A model generated the notes under the pieces. That model ran no database searches. It saw only the letters and a program-made list of their open reading frames with translations, and was not told the origin of the DNA. This document shows positions 23,791 through 35,400 of a DNA stretch of 64,000 nucleotides, piece by piece (the stretch's first letter is position 1; each line of letters opens with the position of its first letter). The DNA is from Tillandsia leiboldiana (taxonomy: Eukaryota > Streptophyta > Magnoliopsida > Poales > Bromeliaceae): positions 31,054,576 through 31,118,575 of the forward strand of contig CM055073.1 in NCBI GenBank assembly GCA_029204045.2, given 5' to 3'. The position numbers were made by a program, and so were the translations under genes.

Positions 23791-26394
23791 ATCAAATTTT
23801 TGATATTTCCATACACATTAATTATATGAGTGAGATAGTTGTTGCCCAAAGAAGCAAAATTGTAGACAAACTTGTTCCAACTATATAAGTTGCCTAATAT
23901 GTGGATTAGATTTCATACAACGGATCAGATTTTCCTTTTTGTATTTTTAGAACAAAATGGATCAAATTTGGTTTTATTGCAGGTGAATCTATGGCTAGAG
24001 TTTGCGGTTTATCAATTATACGTTGATGTTAGAATTTGATAAAACTTTGGTGAAAAATTTTCTAATAATGTCTCATTCGAGATCTCTCGATCTACAGCCA
24101 CATATTAATTTTATCTATATTCAAAAATGCTTTGCGTGTTTTTTACTATTAAAATTTTAAAAAGGAAAAAAAAAATATTTTTATTTTCATTATGTGTAAT
24201 ATAAAAGCTGTTTTTAATTATTCTATAATTTTGATTGTTTGTGGCAAAGAATTTGGTGGTTGATACCCGTGACCCGAGTTTGAAGCTTAGTTGCTTTACA
24301 TTTCTTACATTTCTAACTAAATTTATTTCAAAAATAAACGAAGCGGATAGCATGCTATCTTTCTCTCAAAAATAAAAATTATTCTATAATTTTATTTTTA
24401 TTTTACGGTAAAAATCCGCTATTAAATATTGTGCTAAAGTGATAATTTCATTGTAGTATTTTTGCCATCTTATAGTCTTCACTGGGCAACCTCATGGTTT
24501 GTAGAAAAACATATGTTTTTTTCCTTTTCTGTTTAACAACAAAAAATTATGATAAAACTGTTGATATATATTTCTAGGCTCGTCTCCTAATTGATCAGAA
24601 TTTTGGGCAATATGACATCATAGTTAATTCTAAATTCCTTCATTTCGTAAGATCGTAAATTCAAACTAAATTCTTGCATCTATGTGTGTTTTTCATATTC
24701 ATTATTATGCACATGAGTGAGAGTATTAATATATATTTATGGACATGTTTTCTAATAAAATATCTTTTGGGTAGTAGAAACAAATAAAATTAGAGGATGG
24801 GCAAATTGAAGTTTATCTAAAAATTTAAAATATGCAATATGCAAATGTATATCTATAATGTTGTTTTTGATAGAAATAGAACAAATTCATCTTACATTAA
24901 TTATTGTAGTTCTAAAGTAACGAGTAAGAGACATTAGATTTGTTTGAAAAATTTATCTTTTCAAATTAATTTTTTTAAATAATTTAAATTTAATTTAAAC
25001 TCAAGCAATATTGTAAAGTAAAGTTTAGATAAAGTCTGTGAATGTTGAGGCGTGCCTGAGCACTGTCCTAGAAGTGAAATTGTCCTTCCACGTGCGAGGC
25101 TCCGACAATCACCCCTAGCGATACAACAACCACTGTCCACCTCGTCGGCAACGACTCCGGGATGGTGCGTCGGGATGGTGCGTAGCGAACCGAACGTCTT
25201 TCAGAGATCCAGCAAAATAGAAACTCAAAAAAAAAAAATTGCAAAGTAAATCTCAGTGTACTTTTTTGTAAATTAGAGGGGAGAAAATTATAGCTTCTTC
25301 TTAACCAAGCTCTCTTGCACTTTATATAAAGAGTCCAAAGTGAGATAACACATTAACTCACCAGGGACAAGGTCTCTCTTGGGCAGCCCACAAGCTACTT
25401 TCCAAGAAAGACTCTTGGGTAGCCCAAGATGGCACTTTCCAAAGTTGGCTAAAAATAAAACCAAAAGTCAAAACACAAGTTTAAAATCATCAAATCGAAA
25501 TAAAACCCAACAAGATTTGATGTCACTGCTCTATTTTAAGTTAGAGAATAATAAAAATAAAAATACAGTAAAAACAAATTTAAAAGGTCCAAAAGCTTTT
25601 AAAAAGGGTTATTTATAAAACTAATCACTCTTGTTTTATTTTATTTTTTTATAAAAATAGACCTATAAAAAAATTATTTGTAAAATTAGGCTTATGGGGT
25701 TCGGAGGGGCTAAATACGGTGAATCATTCACCGTTCACCGTTTTCTTAAAAAGCAAAGCTACGAACCGTTCACGGTCTTAAAAGCAGTGAACAGTTAGCC
25801 GCCTTTATAAAAAACTACGTATTAATAATAAAAAAATTTCTAGTTTTTATTTTAAAAATATTTCTAATCTCTTATTTGAATGATTAGGAAAAAAAAATAA
25901 TAATAAAATTAATATTTTATTATTAGGAGAAAAATAAAAGGAAAAAATTTATTTAATAATAATAATATTAATAATTATAATAAAAATAATTTTATTATAA
26001 TAATAATTATTTTATTATGATTACAAATTGATTTAACTAAAAAATATATAAAATATAAAGATAATATAATTATATAATATTTATAAATAAAAGTGATAAA
26101 ATAATAACCGAAAATGTTTCTATCCAAAATCAAGCAAGAAATATTAAATTTATCCATATTATTTTATTTATTACTTAAAAATATTATGAAATATTGTTCA
26201 TAATATATATATATATTTTATACAGATATTTCATGATAATATAAAATAATTTTTTATATTAATATTATGTGCAGTAATATTTTTTATCTGAAATAAAAAG
26301 TAATGCAAAAATTATATATATATATAAAATGGTGCCCCGCGAAGAAAGAGAGAGAAAAAAAATATTTTCTTTCTCTTAATTAACATATAAATTT
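23791..26394. other. Intergenic DNA, no supported gene
   Basis: Mostly AT-rich. A GC-richer patch at 25040-25210 and a following stretch with CTTGGGCAGCCCACAAG and CTTGGGTAGCCCAAGATG (about 25377-25432) look like the edge of a decayed LTR element. A run of self-complementary ACGGTGAA/TTCACCGT words lies at 25717-25800. No ORF here resembles a known family. Confidence 0.4.
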
Positions 26395-26589
26395 GGGATA
26401 ATTACCTGTGTACCCCTGAAATATGAAGAATATCTGATTTATCCCTCTTATTTTTTTCTTTCCAATATACCCTTCATACGTTCCACCGTTATTAAAAATA
26501 TCCCTACCGTTTTTCTTTGTTAAGTTAACTAGGGTTAAACTAGAGTTAAATAATAATCGGAGTTGAAAACTATCAGATATACCTATTTT

Positions 26590-26757
26590 GCCTGGGTTTA
26601 GGGTTTAGAATTTTTTAGAGTTTTAGGGTTTAGGGTTTAGGGTTTTAGGGTTTAGAGTTTAGGGTTTTTTAGGGTTCTAGGGTTTAGGGTTTAGGGTTTT
26701 AGGGTTTAGGGTTTAGAGTTTTTTAGGATTTTAGGGTTTAGGGTTTAAAGTTTTTTA
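26590..26757 (+). repeat. Interstitial telomere-like (TTTAGGG)n, left part
   Basis: Degenerate TTTAGGG and TTAGGG units in one orientation, with variants such as TTTAGAG and TTTTAGGG. The array starts abruptly after ACCTATTTTGCC of family B copy 2. Confidence 0.92.
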
Positions 26758-27743
26758 GGCCTTGTTTGGATTGGGGATAAAGGGGGATATCCCCTTTATC
26801 CCCAAACAGTTTTGGGATATCCCCGTTTGGGGATATCCCGGGTTTGGGCTTTGGAATATCCCATCCAAACCCCAAACCCAACCACCTCTCTCCCTCTCTC
26901 TCTCTCCACGTCCCTTCCCAAGGCAGTGCCTTGGGAAAGGGCATTTTCCTTTTTTTTTTTCTTTTTTTTCCTTTTTTTTTTTTCTCGTTTTTTTTTTCTT
27001 TAATGCTTTCAGGATTTTTTTTTTAAATAAAAAATTTTAAATTATAAAAAATATTTAAATTTTAAATTTTAAATTTTATAAATTTTAATTTTTTTAAATT
27101 TTATATTTTAATAAATCTAAAAATTTTATTTTATTTTTAAAAATTATTAATTTTAAAATTTATACAATATTTTTATAATTTTTTAAAAATTTATATAAAT
27201 TTATAAATTAAAATTTTTACTCCTACTTAACATTTTAAAATTAACATTTTTTTTTATTCCCACTTAAAATTTTTTATCATAAATATGTATAAATCATTTA
27301 TAAAATAATATTATTAAATATTATTTAATAATATTATAATTTTCAATATAATAAAAATTATATTAAACTTTTAATCGTTAAATATTATAATTTTTAATCG
27401 TTAAAAATTATTTTTAAGACAAATTAAAATTAAATAGAATTTTATATAGTATATAATTAATTAAATATAATATATAAGATTTGTTATAATTAAATAATTC
27501 TAATACATTCTTTAATTATCAAATTTATAATATACATAAAAGTAAATGTCACATCGTCATTAAACATAAAAATCAACTTTATACTTCTTTATTCTTCAAC
27601 TCTAATCCAAACACCAATTTTTTTATACCAGGTTTAAGCCTCATTCCAACCAACACAATTTAGGTTTATACCAGGTTTATCCCTTACTTTATACTTATAC
27701 CTGGTATAACTCATTCTGGCTTATCCCCAATCCAAACGGTACC
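26758..27743. mobile_element. PIF/Harbinger-like nonautonomous element inside telomere repeats
   Basis: 986 bp. The left end is GGCCTTGTTTGGATTGGGG; the right end in reverse is GGTACCGTTTGGATTGGGG, and both continue into ATAA. TTA flanks it on both sides (26755-26757, 27744-27746). A TTA target and GGCC...GTTTGG tips fit the PIF/Harbinger (Tourist) group. The interior has a nested palindrome of GGGATATCCC words (26785-26870) and a long pyrimidine tract (26941-27000). No transposase is visible. Confidence 0.8.
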
Positions 27744-27786
27744 TTAGGGTTTTAGGGTTTAGGGTTTAGGGTTTAGGGATTTAGGG
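27744..27786 (+). repeat. Interstitial telomere-like (TTTAGGG)n, right part
   Basis: Continues the same repeat orientation and was separated from the left part by the PIF/Harbinger-like insertion. Confidence 0.9.
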
Positions 27787-27976
27787 TATATTTAAAAGGG
27801 CAAAATAGTAATTATACACAGATAACGGCAGTTCCAAACGGTACACTAACAGAGTTTAACTTCGGGGTATTTTGGAAAGAAGTTGGAACGTAAGAAGGGT
27901 AGTTTTAATATTAGCTTTCTAAGAGGGATAAATATGAAAACAGAAAAATTTTTAGGGGTACGTAGGAAATTGCCCC

Positions 27977-28515
27977 TATAAATTTTATATAAATATTATT
28001 AAACTATATTTTTTTTCTAATCTATCAAAATAAGATAGATTAATTTTTTTTTTTTAGAAAGAATGTTAAATTGAGAATATTTTTTTTAATAAAGCTAAAT
28101 AGGATATTATAAATTTTAAATTAAAATGGTGAATATTTTTGATAAAAGCTTAAATTTTTTAAATACGGTAAATTATTCACCGTATTTAAAAGCGGTGAAC
28201 GGTTTACCATATTTAAAAGCGGTGAATTATTTACTATTTTTTTAGAATTTTATAAAATTTTAAATTATCTAAATATGATGAATGATTTATCTTATTTGTA
28301 AAATTATTTTTATAAAAAAAATTAAAAGGGTTATTTTTAAAATAATAATATTTTATAATATTATTTATATTTTTTTTTTTTTTTGAAAAGCCAAAGTATT
28401 TCTCGGTAGTGGAGGAAACAAACACGTGTGAGTAATGTTTTTAAAGAAGAGCCACTCCCACTTGCATGATTAGATTGTTTTTCCCTCGAATAAGCAAACA
28501 CTAGATGTGGATCTA
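27977..28515. other. AT-rich intergenic DNA
   Basis: Holds a short cluster of related words at 28163-28235 (AAATACGGTAAATTATTCAC, AAAAGCGGTGAACGGTTTAC, AAAAGCGGTGAATTATTTAC), resembling the ACGGTGAA cluster at 25717-25800. No gene is seen. Confidence 0.4.
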
Positions 28516-28720
28516 AAAGGGAATGGGTGTATATATAAGTATAAAAGGGAATGGGTATATATATAAGTATACATCCTTCTAGGGGTATATATTTTATATC
28601 TTATTTTATTTTGGAATGGAGTAAATTTCACTCGTCATTTGATGTGACGAGTAAAATAATATTCATTCCAGAATTAGGTGAGATGAAGGATATAGAGATG
28701 TACACCTAGCATCCCTCAAA
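28516..28720. mobile_element. Divergent relative of MITE family A
   Basis: The centre (CATTTGATGTGACGAGTAAA) matches the family A centre (CACTTGATGTGACCCGTAAA), and the right end reads GATGTACACCTAGCATCCCTC. The left end is a local ~33-bp duplication of an AAAAGGGAATGGG block followed by TATATATAAG. No target duplication was found. Confidence 0.5.
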
Positions 28721-29009
28721 AGAAATTAAGTGTGAGCAGTCGGTTCCATCACTATTCCTATTTTTACCGCATCCCAAAACAAAACTGTCGTGAAAAGATG
28801 TTTTTAACCATCGACGTCGTCTTCTCACCGCTGTCTAGTACAATTGATTTATATATAGCCCCATTGTTGATCAAGAAACCGAAAGTTTAATCTTTTGTGT
28901 GCTTTTATTAAAAGGGTGATTTAGTTGCAAAGGTTTTTCAAGAAAAATATATGGTTCGTCTATCAGAGAATTTTAGAGAAAAATTTATAAGCTTTGCTAG
29001 AATAAAAAG

Positions 29010-29012
<3 letters not shown>

Positions 29013-29062
<50 letters not shown>
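29013..29062. repeat. (AT)n microsatellite
   Basis: About 50 bp of AT. Confidence 0.95.
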
Positions 29063-29065
<3 letters not shown>

Positions 29066-29088
29066 AAAGAACGACGCTTCTAATCCCC

Positions 29089-29412
29089 GACGTCTCATAC
29101 TCGAGAATTTTTAAATCTAAAAAATTAAATTTAAATTATTTCTGAATTTTTTGAAATTCAAAAATTTAGATTTTCGATGTATTTGGAGAATTGTTAATTG
29201 ATTGGCCTAACCTGACCGAGTTTCGACGAAGTATAGACACTACTTGACCCGACGTCTCATACTCGAGAATTTTTAAATCTAAAAAATTAAATTTAAATTA
29301 TTTCTGAATTTTTTGAAATTTAAAAATTTAGATTTTTGATGTATTTGGAGAATTGTTAATTGATTGGCCTAACCTGACCGAGTTTCGACGAAGTATAGAC
29401 ACTACTTGACTA
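29089..29412. repeat. 162-bp near-perfect tandem duplication
   Basis: GACGTCTCATACTCGAG starts at 29089 and at 29251. The two units differ at only about two positions (a C/T pair near 29157 and 29179), so the duplication is recent. Confidence 0.95.
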
Positions 29413-29995
29413 GCTTCATCGAGTTGAAGTTAATGTGCAATCAGATCTTGAATCCGATATCCAGATCTTCAAAAATACACATTTTATATGATAGATCTGA
29501 CCGAAAATTTAATTAGTGAGATTTTTGGAAAAGTAAAATCGTCACTTTGACGGCGCCGTTGAGCTGAAGATGGTGGTGCGATCGGATCTTAAATTTGATT
29601 TCCGAATCTTCCAGAAATATAGTTTTCGCGCGTAAATCGGACTGAAAAATTGAATTACGGGGAATTCAGTATCTATTACAGCTGTTGCACGTGAAAATTG
29701 GTTAAATTAGTTGTTTTGGGACGTTTTGGTTTTTGGCACGAGAAGATGGCGGTTGGCTCGACCGGTGCCTATCACGAAGATGGCGATTTATTTTTGTAAT
29801 TTTTATTTTTATTTTATTGTTTTTTTTTATCTGAACACCTGCGTGCGGCCTAACCTGTGTGCTGCCGATCCGCGCGACGCTCGCGCGCTGCCTGCGTGCA
29901 AACATCGCCATCTTGCGCCGCACTGCTTGCACCTCGTTGCATCGCACCGCTTGCGCGCATCCCACGCTGCGCCCATGCGCAGCCCGCACCACGTC
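29413..29995. other. Host sequence left of Gypsy-1, probable older LTR/repeat
   Basis: The composition changes to GC-rich with repeated TGCGC/CGCAC words (29840-29990). Similar words occur on the far side of Gypsy-1 (43769-43960). Together with 50794-51197 this appears to be one older repeat that received the insertions. Several overlapping frames here are composition effects and are not called as genes. Confidence 0.45.
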
Positions 29996-32423
29996 TGTCA
30001 CGCCCCGGGGCGATACTGCGCCCCGGCTCGCCAACAGATCCGCCGCCCATACGGGAAGCCCCGTATAGGCGTAGCGACTAACCTGCAAGGAAACATCTAC
30101 ACTAGCAGATATCAGAGCTGAAAGAGAAAAGCTGGAAAGAAATACATAAAATAAAACTACAACTTTTAAATATACAGACCATCCTCACCAGAAAACAGGA
30201 GTCTCTCATAAAAGCAGGAAAGGAAGGTACAACTCAAAACCTCACTACAAAAGTCACTCGACATAACACACACCAAAATGGAACTGGGGTACATCTACTC
30301 ACACACAGAAGACGACAGGAGGGGATCTATCTCGCGACGCCCTTACCTCGGTCAGAAGGAGCTGGATCGGCAACAGGAGCTGCAGGAACTGGAGCAGAAG
30401 TCCCTGGGGAGAAAACACCACGACGGGTGTGAGAACTACATCCCACAGTAGTTCTCAGTGGGTGCCGCCAACAAGACCGACGGTCTGCCCACCAAGTCTA
30501 CCAGAGGCAAAGGTAACATATGCAGTGCTATAAGGAAAGCTGGGAAAGGTAACTCTACAGCTACTATGCCTCTATCTAGATGCTCAACAGTGGAACAGAA
30601 AGAACATAATGCCACAACTAACTCTCCTCCCTGATCACCCAATCAAAACTGACTGCCACATCGGGTCCAGTCAAACCTGCGCCAACCTACTGCCGTTACG
30701 TCCCGGAGGAGCGGACTTACGTAGGGCGTCCATGGCTGCCAACAAAAGCACAGCCAGAGGGACCACTGCAACAACAAGTCGCTAAAGAACATCTCAAACT
30801 CACACCGGTACACAACCCGGTCTCGCCTACTCCGGAGTGGCCCTCGAGGGGAGCGACCCGCTCGAGTCAAAGTAACCCATAAGTATCACTGTATAGTATC
30901 ACTGTAAAGCTCAAATGTGGCTCATGCAGGCTATGATCCAATCTTCGATCAATAAGATCGACTACCAAACAAATCACTGTCTCACACACTAGCTGGAATC
31001 TACACAGCTGAAACCCACTGTCTCTCTGACAGTTTCCAAGAACCCAGATCTACCATCACTATCACTCTCCCAAAGAAATCAAATCTACAGACTGCTATCA
31101 ACTCCACTCGGTCCCCAGACACGAGTGCAAATGCATCCCACCACCGACCGACCTCTCGGCCCACAACTCGGGCGAGGAAAAGCTAAGTCCAAGGTGAAAT
31201 ACAGTATCGTGATGTGGAATGTCTAGAGCAATAAAAACCTAGCCCAAGTTGGAGTTTTTCTACAGACTGGCTGAACATGATACATATGACAGGGGTGCTA
31301 GGTCAAATTCCAAGATTTCATTACTTAACATAGTGCAGGAATCAAAAGATTCAACAACTGATATACAAGATACAACATACAGTTTTACACATGCTAATAC
31401 TCCAATTTCTAACATGCATGATCCTACACACATAGAATTAGTACACAGTCCAGAGTTCTTGGAAGCAAGGTCACCCACCTGAAAGTGCTAACTGTCCAAA
31501 ATCGCACAGCTGAGAAAGCCCACAACTGTCAAATCACAAATCCCACCAAGCCAACAACACGGTAGAAGTGCTCACAAACTCCTGGGTACAAACATACACC
31601 AAAATTACACTTTAATTCACACAAATTCCACATTCCCAAAATCTGTGGTGAACAGTCCCATTAACACGAAATTTTCACCTGAAAAACTTCCTCCAAAAAT
31701 TCCAATAAAAATATGACGGCGATCCTCGCGAAGAGTAGATGTCGATAGAGTCCTGAAACGTCGAATTCCGATGTCCGGATGAGGAGATAAAAATCCGACA
31801 AGTAGGTGCTGTCCAAATCAACCAACAGTCGCAAAGGGGGTTAAAAATGTACCCAGAACCCCAAGAAAAGCTCGGATCCAGAAAAAGTGTCCAACACGAA
31901 AAATGTAGATTTACCTCTTACGAAACCGTCACCGCAGAAATCGTCCAAAAATAATGTCGGGGTAGCCCGGTAGACCGCGCGCCTTGCGCCCGCCAATCAG
32001 GCGGTGCCACGTGTCCATGCGCCGGGTCTGTGCACCCCGCCGCGCAGCTCTGTGGACCGCGCATCCTGAACCGGCCAATGACAGGCCGCCACGTGGCATC
32101 CCGGCGGTCTACGGCCCCTCCCATGCACCATTTTCCACTGAAAACTTCCGGGAGTCCGTTTTTGGGTATCCGGACTCAGAAATAAACAAGCAAATAGCCG
32201 TTTTCAAGCGTTTTTCCGTGCTGAATCCATTTCCGACCTCTGTTGGGCCTAATTCCTTTCCGAAATTTCGGCAAACTCAGCCGAAGGCCTACACAGCTAA
32301 TAATAACACACAGGGTCCATCTGTGGCATCCCATTGACGCACCATGGGCCAGATACACCAGCGCTAGGTGCTCTAACAGTGGATTCATCGGAAGAACGCT
32401 GCATGGGAATTTGGGCCACTACA
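29996..32423 (-). repeat. Gypsy-1 3' LTR
   Basis: 2428 bp, equal in length to the other LTR (constant offset 11345). The five differences noticed are all transitions: 30019, 31177, 32167, 32218 and 32361. CACGTG motifs lie at 32008-32013 and 32090-32095, and CCAAT-type motifs near 31992 and 32074, in the upstream (U3) part. Confidence 0.96.
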
Positions 32424-32435
32424 TCCTCCCCCACT
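32424..32435 (-). other. Gypsy-1 polypurine tract
   Basis: Reads AGTGGGGGAGGA on the minus strand directly before the 3' LTR. The same motif sits at the matching place in Gypsy-2. Confidence 0.9.
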
Positions 32436-32483
32436 AAAAGGAAGTTTCGTCCTCGAAACGAAGTAAGGTAGAACAGGCGTACC

Positions 32484-35400
32484 TCAACCAGTAGTCTCGA
32501 ACAGAAAAGGGTAAGCAGATCTCATCTCTGTCTCTAGCTCCCAAGTAGCCTCTCGCTCATCGTGATTGCTCCATAAGATCTTCACATACGGAATGGTCCG
32601 GTTGCGCAATTCCCTCACCTCACGAGCAAGAATCCGCAACGGCCGCTCCTCGTAAACCAGGTCCTCACCGATCTCCAAGGGAGTGAAGTCAACCACATGC
32701 GACGGATCGAAGACATATCTCCTCAGGGCTGAGACATGAAAAACATCGTGTACACCGGCCAAACGTGGAGGGAGAGCAACTCTATAAGCCACAGGGCCTA
32801 CCCTTTCAAGTACCTCAAAGGGTCCAACAAAACGGGGACTAAGCTTCCCACGCACTCCAAATCTCCGGACCCCTTTCGAAGGCGAGACCTTTAAGAATAC
32901 ATGGTCACCAATCTGAAACTCCAGGTCTCGCCGTCGAGTATCAGCATAACTCCTCTGACGACTCTGGGCTACCTCAAGGTGTCGACGAACAACTCTGACT
33001 TTCTCCTCAGCCTCCAAAAGAAGATCTGGTCCCAAAGTCTTTCTCTCACCCACATCACTCCAATACAAGGGTGACCGACACTTGCGTCCATACAACGCCT
33101 CAAACGGAGCCATCCGAATGCTCGCCTGATAGCTGTTGTTGTACGCAAACTCAACCAAAGATAAGTGTCGGTACCACCCCCCTCCAAAATCCATAACGCA
33201 CGCTCTCAGCATATCCTCAAGGGTCTGTATAGTGCGCTCAGACTGGCCATCAGTCTGTGGGTGGAATGCAGTGCTGAATCTGAGCTGGGTCCCCAAAGCT
33301 GACTGTAAACTCCCCCAGAATCGTGACACAAACCTCGGATCCCGATCTGAAATAATCGACGCAGGTATCCCGTGTAGCCTCACTATCTCGTCCAAATACA
33401 ACTGTGCCAGACGCTCCAATGACCAAGTCACCTGAACAGGCAAGAAATGCGCAGACTTGGTGAGTCTATCAACAATAACCCAAATCGCGTCGGCTCCACT
33501 CTGTGCTCTCGGCAGCCCTGTAACAAAGTCCATGGTGATGTGGTCCCATTTCCACTCGGGAATTGGAAGACTTTGCAACTTGCCAGCAGGAACCCGGTGC
33601 TCTGCTTTCACTTGCTGGCAAGTTAAACAGTGAGCCACGAATCTTCCAACGTCCCGCTTCATTCCGGACCACCAAAAATGTGCCTTGAGGTCCTTATACA
33701 TCTTAGTACCACCAGGATGAATGGTATAAGGTGTATAATGAGCCTCACCCAAAATCTGGTCTCTGATCTCTGAATCCGAAGGCACACACACTCGGTCCCT
33801 GTACCGCAGTACTCCCGAGCTATCCACTGTAAAATCCCCTATAAGATCTGCCTGAATCTGTGATCTAATCCTCTTCAAGTGGGGGTCCTCACTCTGCGTC
33901 TCCCTAATCCTGTCCAACAGAGTGGGCTGCAAGACCATAGACATCAGTCTAACAGAGACCCCAGGGGATACAACCTCAATTTGGAGTCGCCTCAACTGCT
34001 CAATCAACGGGGCCTGCTGCGTGACCAACATGCTCAAGCTCTGCACTGACCTCCGACTCAAAGCATCTGCTACCACATTGGCCTTGCCGGGATGATAGAG
34101 GATACTCACATCGTAATCCTTCAGTAACTCCAACCACCGGCGTTGCCTCAGGTTCAGCTCTTTTTGAGTAAACAGATACTTTAAGCTCTTATGATCCGTG
34201 TAGATCTCACAATGCTCACCGTAGAGGTAATGCCGCCACAGCTTCAACGCGAACACCACAGCTGCCAGCTCTAAATCATGAGTAGGGTAATTCTTCTCAT
34301 AATCCTTTAGTTGCCGTGAAGCATAAGCAATTACCCTCCCATGCTGCATCAAGACACAACCCAAACCGCTGTGCGAGGCGTCACTATAAATCACGTAGCC
34401 ATCACCCATCACTGGCAGTGTAAGAACTGGTGCTGAAATCAGTCTCCTCTTCAGCTCCTCAAAACTCCGCTGACACTGCTCAGTCCAAATGAACCTCATC
34501 CCCTTCCTAGTCAAACAGGTCAGGGGAGTAGAGAGCTTCGCAAAGCCCTCTACAAACCGACGGTAGTAGCCTGCCAAGCCCAGAAAGCTCCGGACCTCAG
34601 TCACCGTCGTCGGTCTCGGCCAATCCCGAACTGTATCAATCTTCGTCGGGTCAACTGCTACTCCTGCGGCTGATACCAAGTGGCCCAAGAATGCAACCTC
34701 CCGAAGCCAAAACTCGCACTTCTTAAGCTTGGCATACAACTTCTTCTCACGTAGAAGCTGCAGCACTATCCTCAAGTGCTCCTCATGATCCACATCGCTC
34801 CGGGAGTAGATCAAGATATCATCAATGAACACAACCACAAACAAGTCTAAGTACGGCTGAAATACCCGGTTCATCAAATCCATGAAAGCAGCTGGGGCAT
34901 TAGTCAAACCAAATGGCATAACCGTAAACTCATAATGCCCATACCGGGATCGAAAAGCCGTCTTAGGGATGTCCTCGGCCCTCACCCTCAACTGGTGGTA
35001 ACCTGACTGAAGATCAATCTTCGAAAACACTGTGGCTCCCTGCAACTGATCAAATAAATCATCTATCCGTGGAAGAGGGTACTTGTTCCGGATGGTCACT
35101 TTATTCAACTCCCGATAATCCACACACAAACGAAGCGACCCATCCTTCTTCTTCACAAATAAAACTGGCGCTCCCCACGGAGAAACACTAGGCCTGACAA
35201 AGCCCCTATCCATAAGATCCTGAAGCTGGGCCTTCAACTCCCTCAACTCGGCAGGTGCCATCCTATACGGCGCCTTCGAGATTGGTGTGGTTCCCGGTAC
35301 CACATCAATCACAAACTCCACCTCCCTCTCCGGCGGCATCGTCGTCAACTCAGGGGGAAACACATCTGGGAACTCGCGGACAACAGGAATATCCTCGAGT

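Larger units (their letters stand above)
26395..27976. mobile_element. MULE-type nonautonomous element, family B, copy 2, interrupted
   Basis: The left half (26395-26589) matches 17694-17890; the right half (about 27786-27976) matches 17945-18148. A perfect 9-bp target duplication TATAAATTT lies at 26386-26394 and 27977-27985. Between the halves are degenerate telomere repeats carrying a PIF/Harbinger-like element. About 50-60 bp of the family B body present in copy 1 are missing at the junction. Confidence 0.88.

Noticed and set aside
26590..27786. Chromosome end or subtelomere
   Set aside because: The telomere-like repeats are short, degenerate and enclosed by the two halves of one MITE with matching target duplications, so they are interstitial.
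29702..30121. Several overlapping frames of 66-136 residues on both strands
   Set aside because: All arise from GC-rich repetitive words around the Gypsy-1 boundary; frames on both strands overlap and none resembles a protein family.
31249..31482. 77-residue frame repeated at 42594
   Set aside because: It lies within the two LTR copies and is identical because the LTRs are; no coding features.
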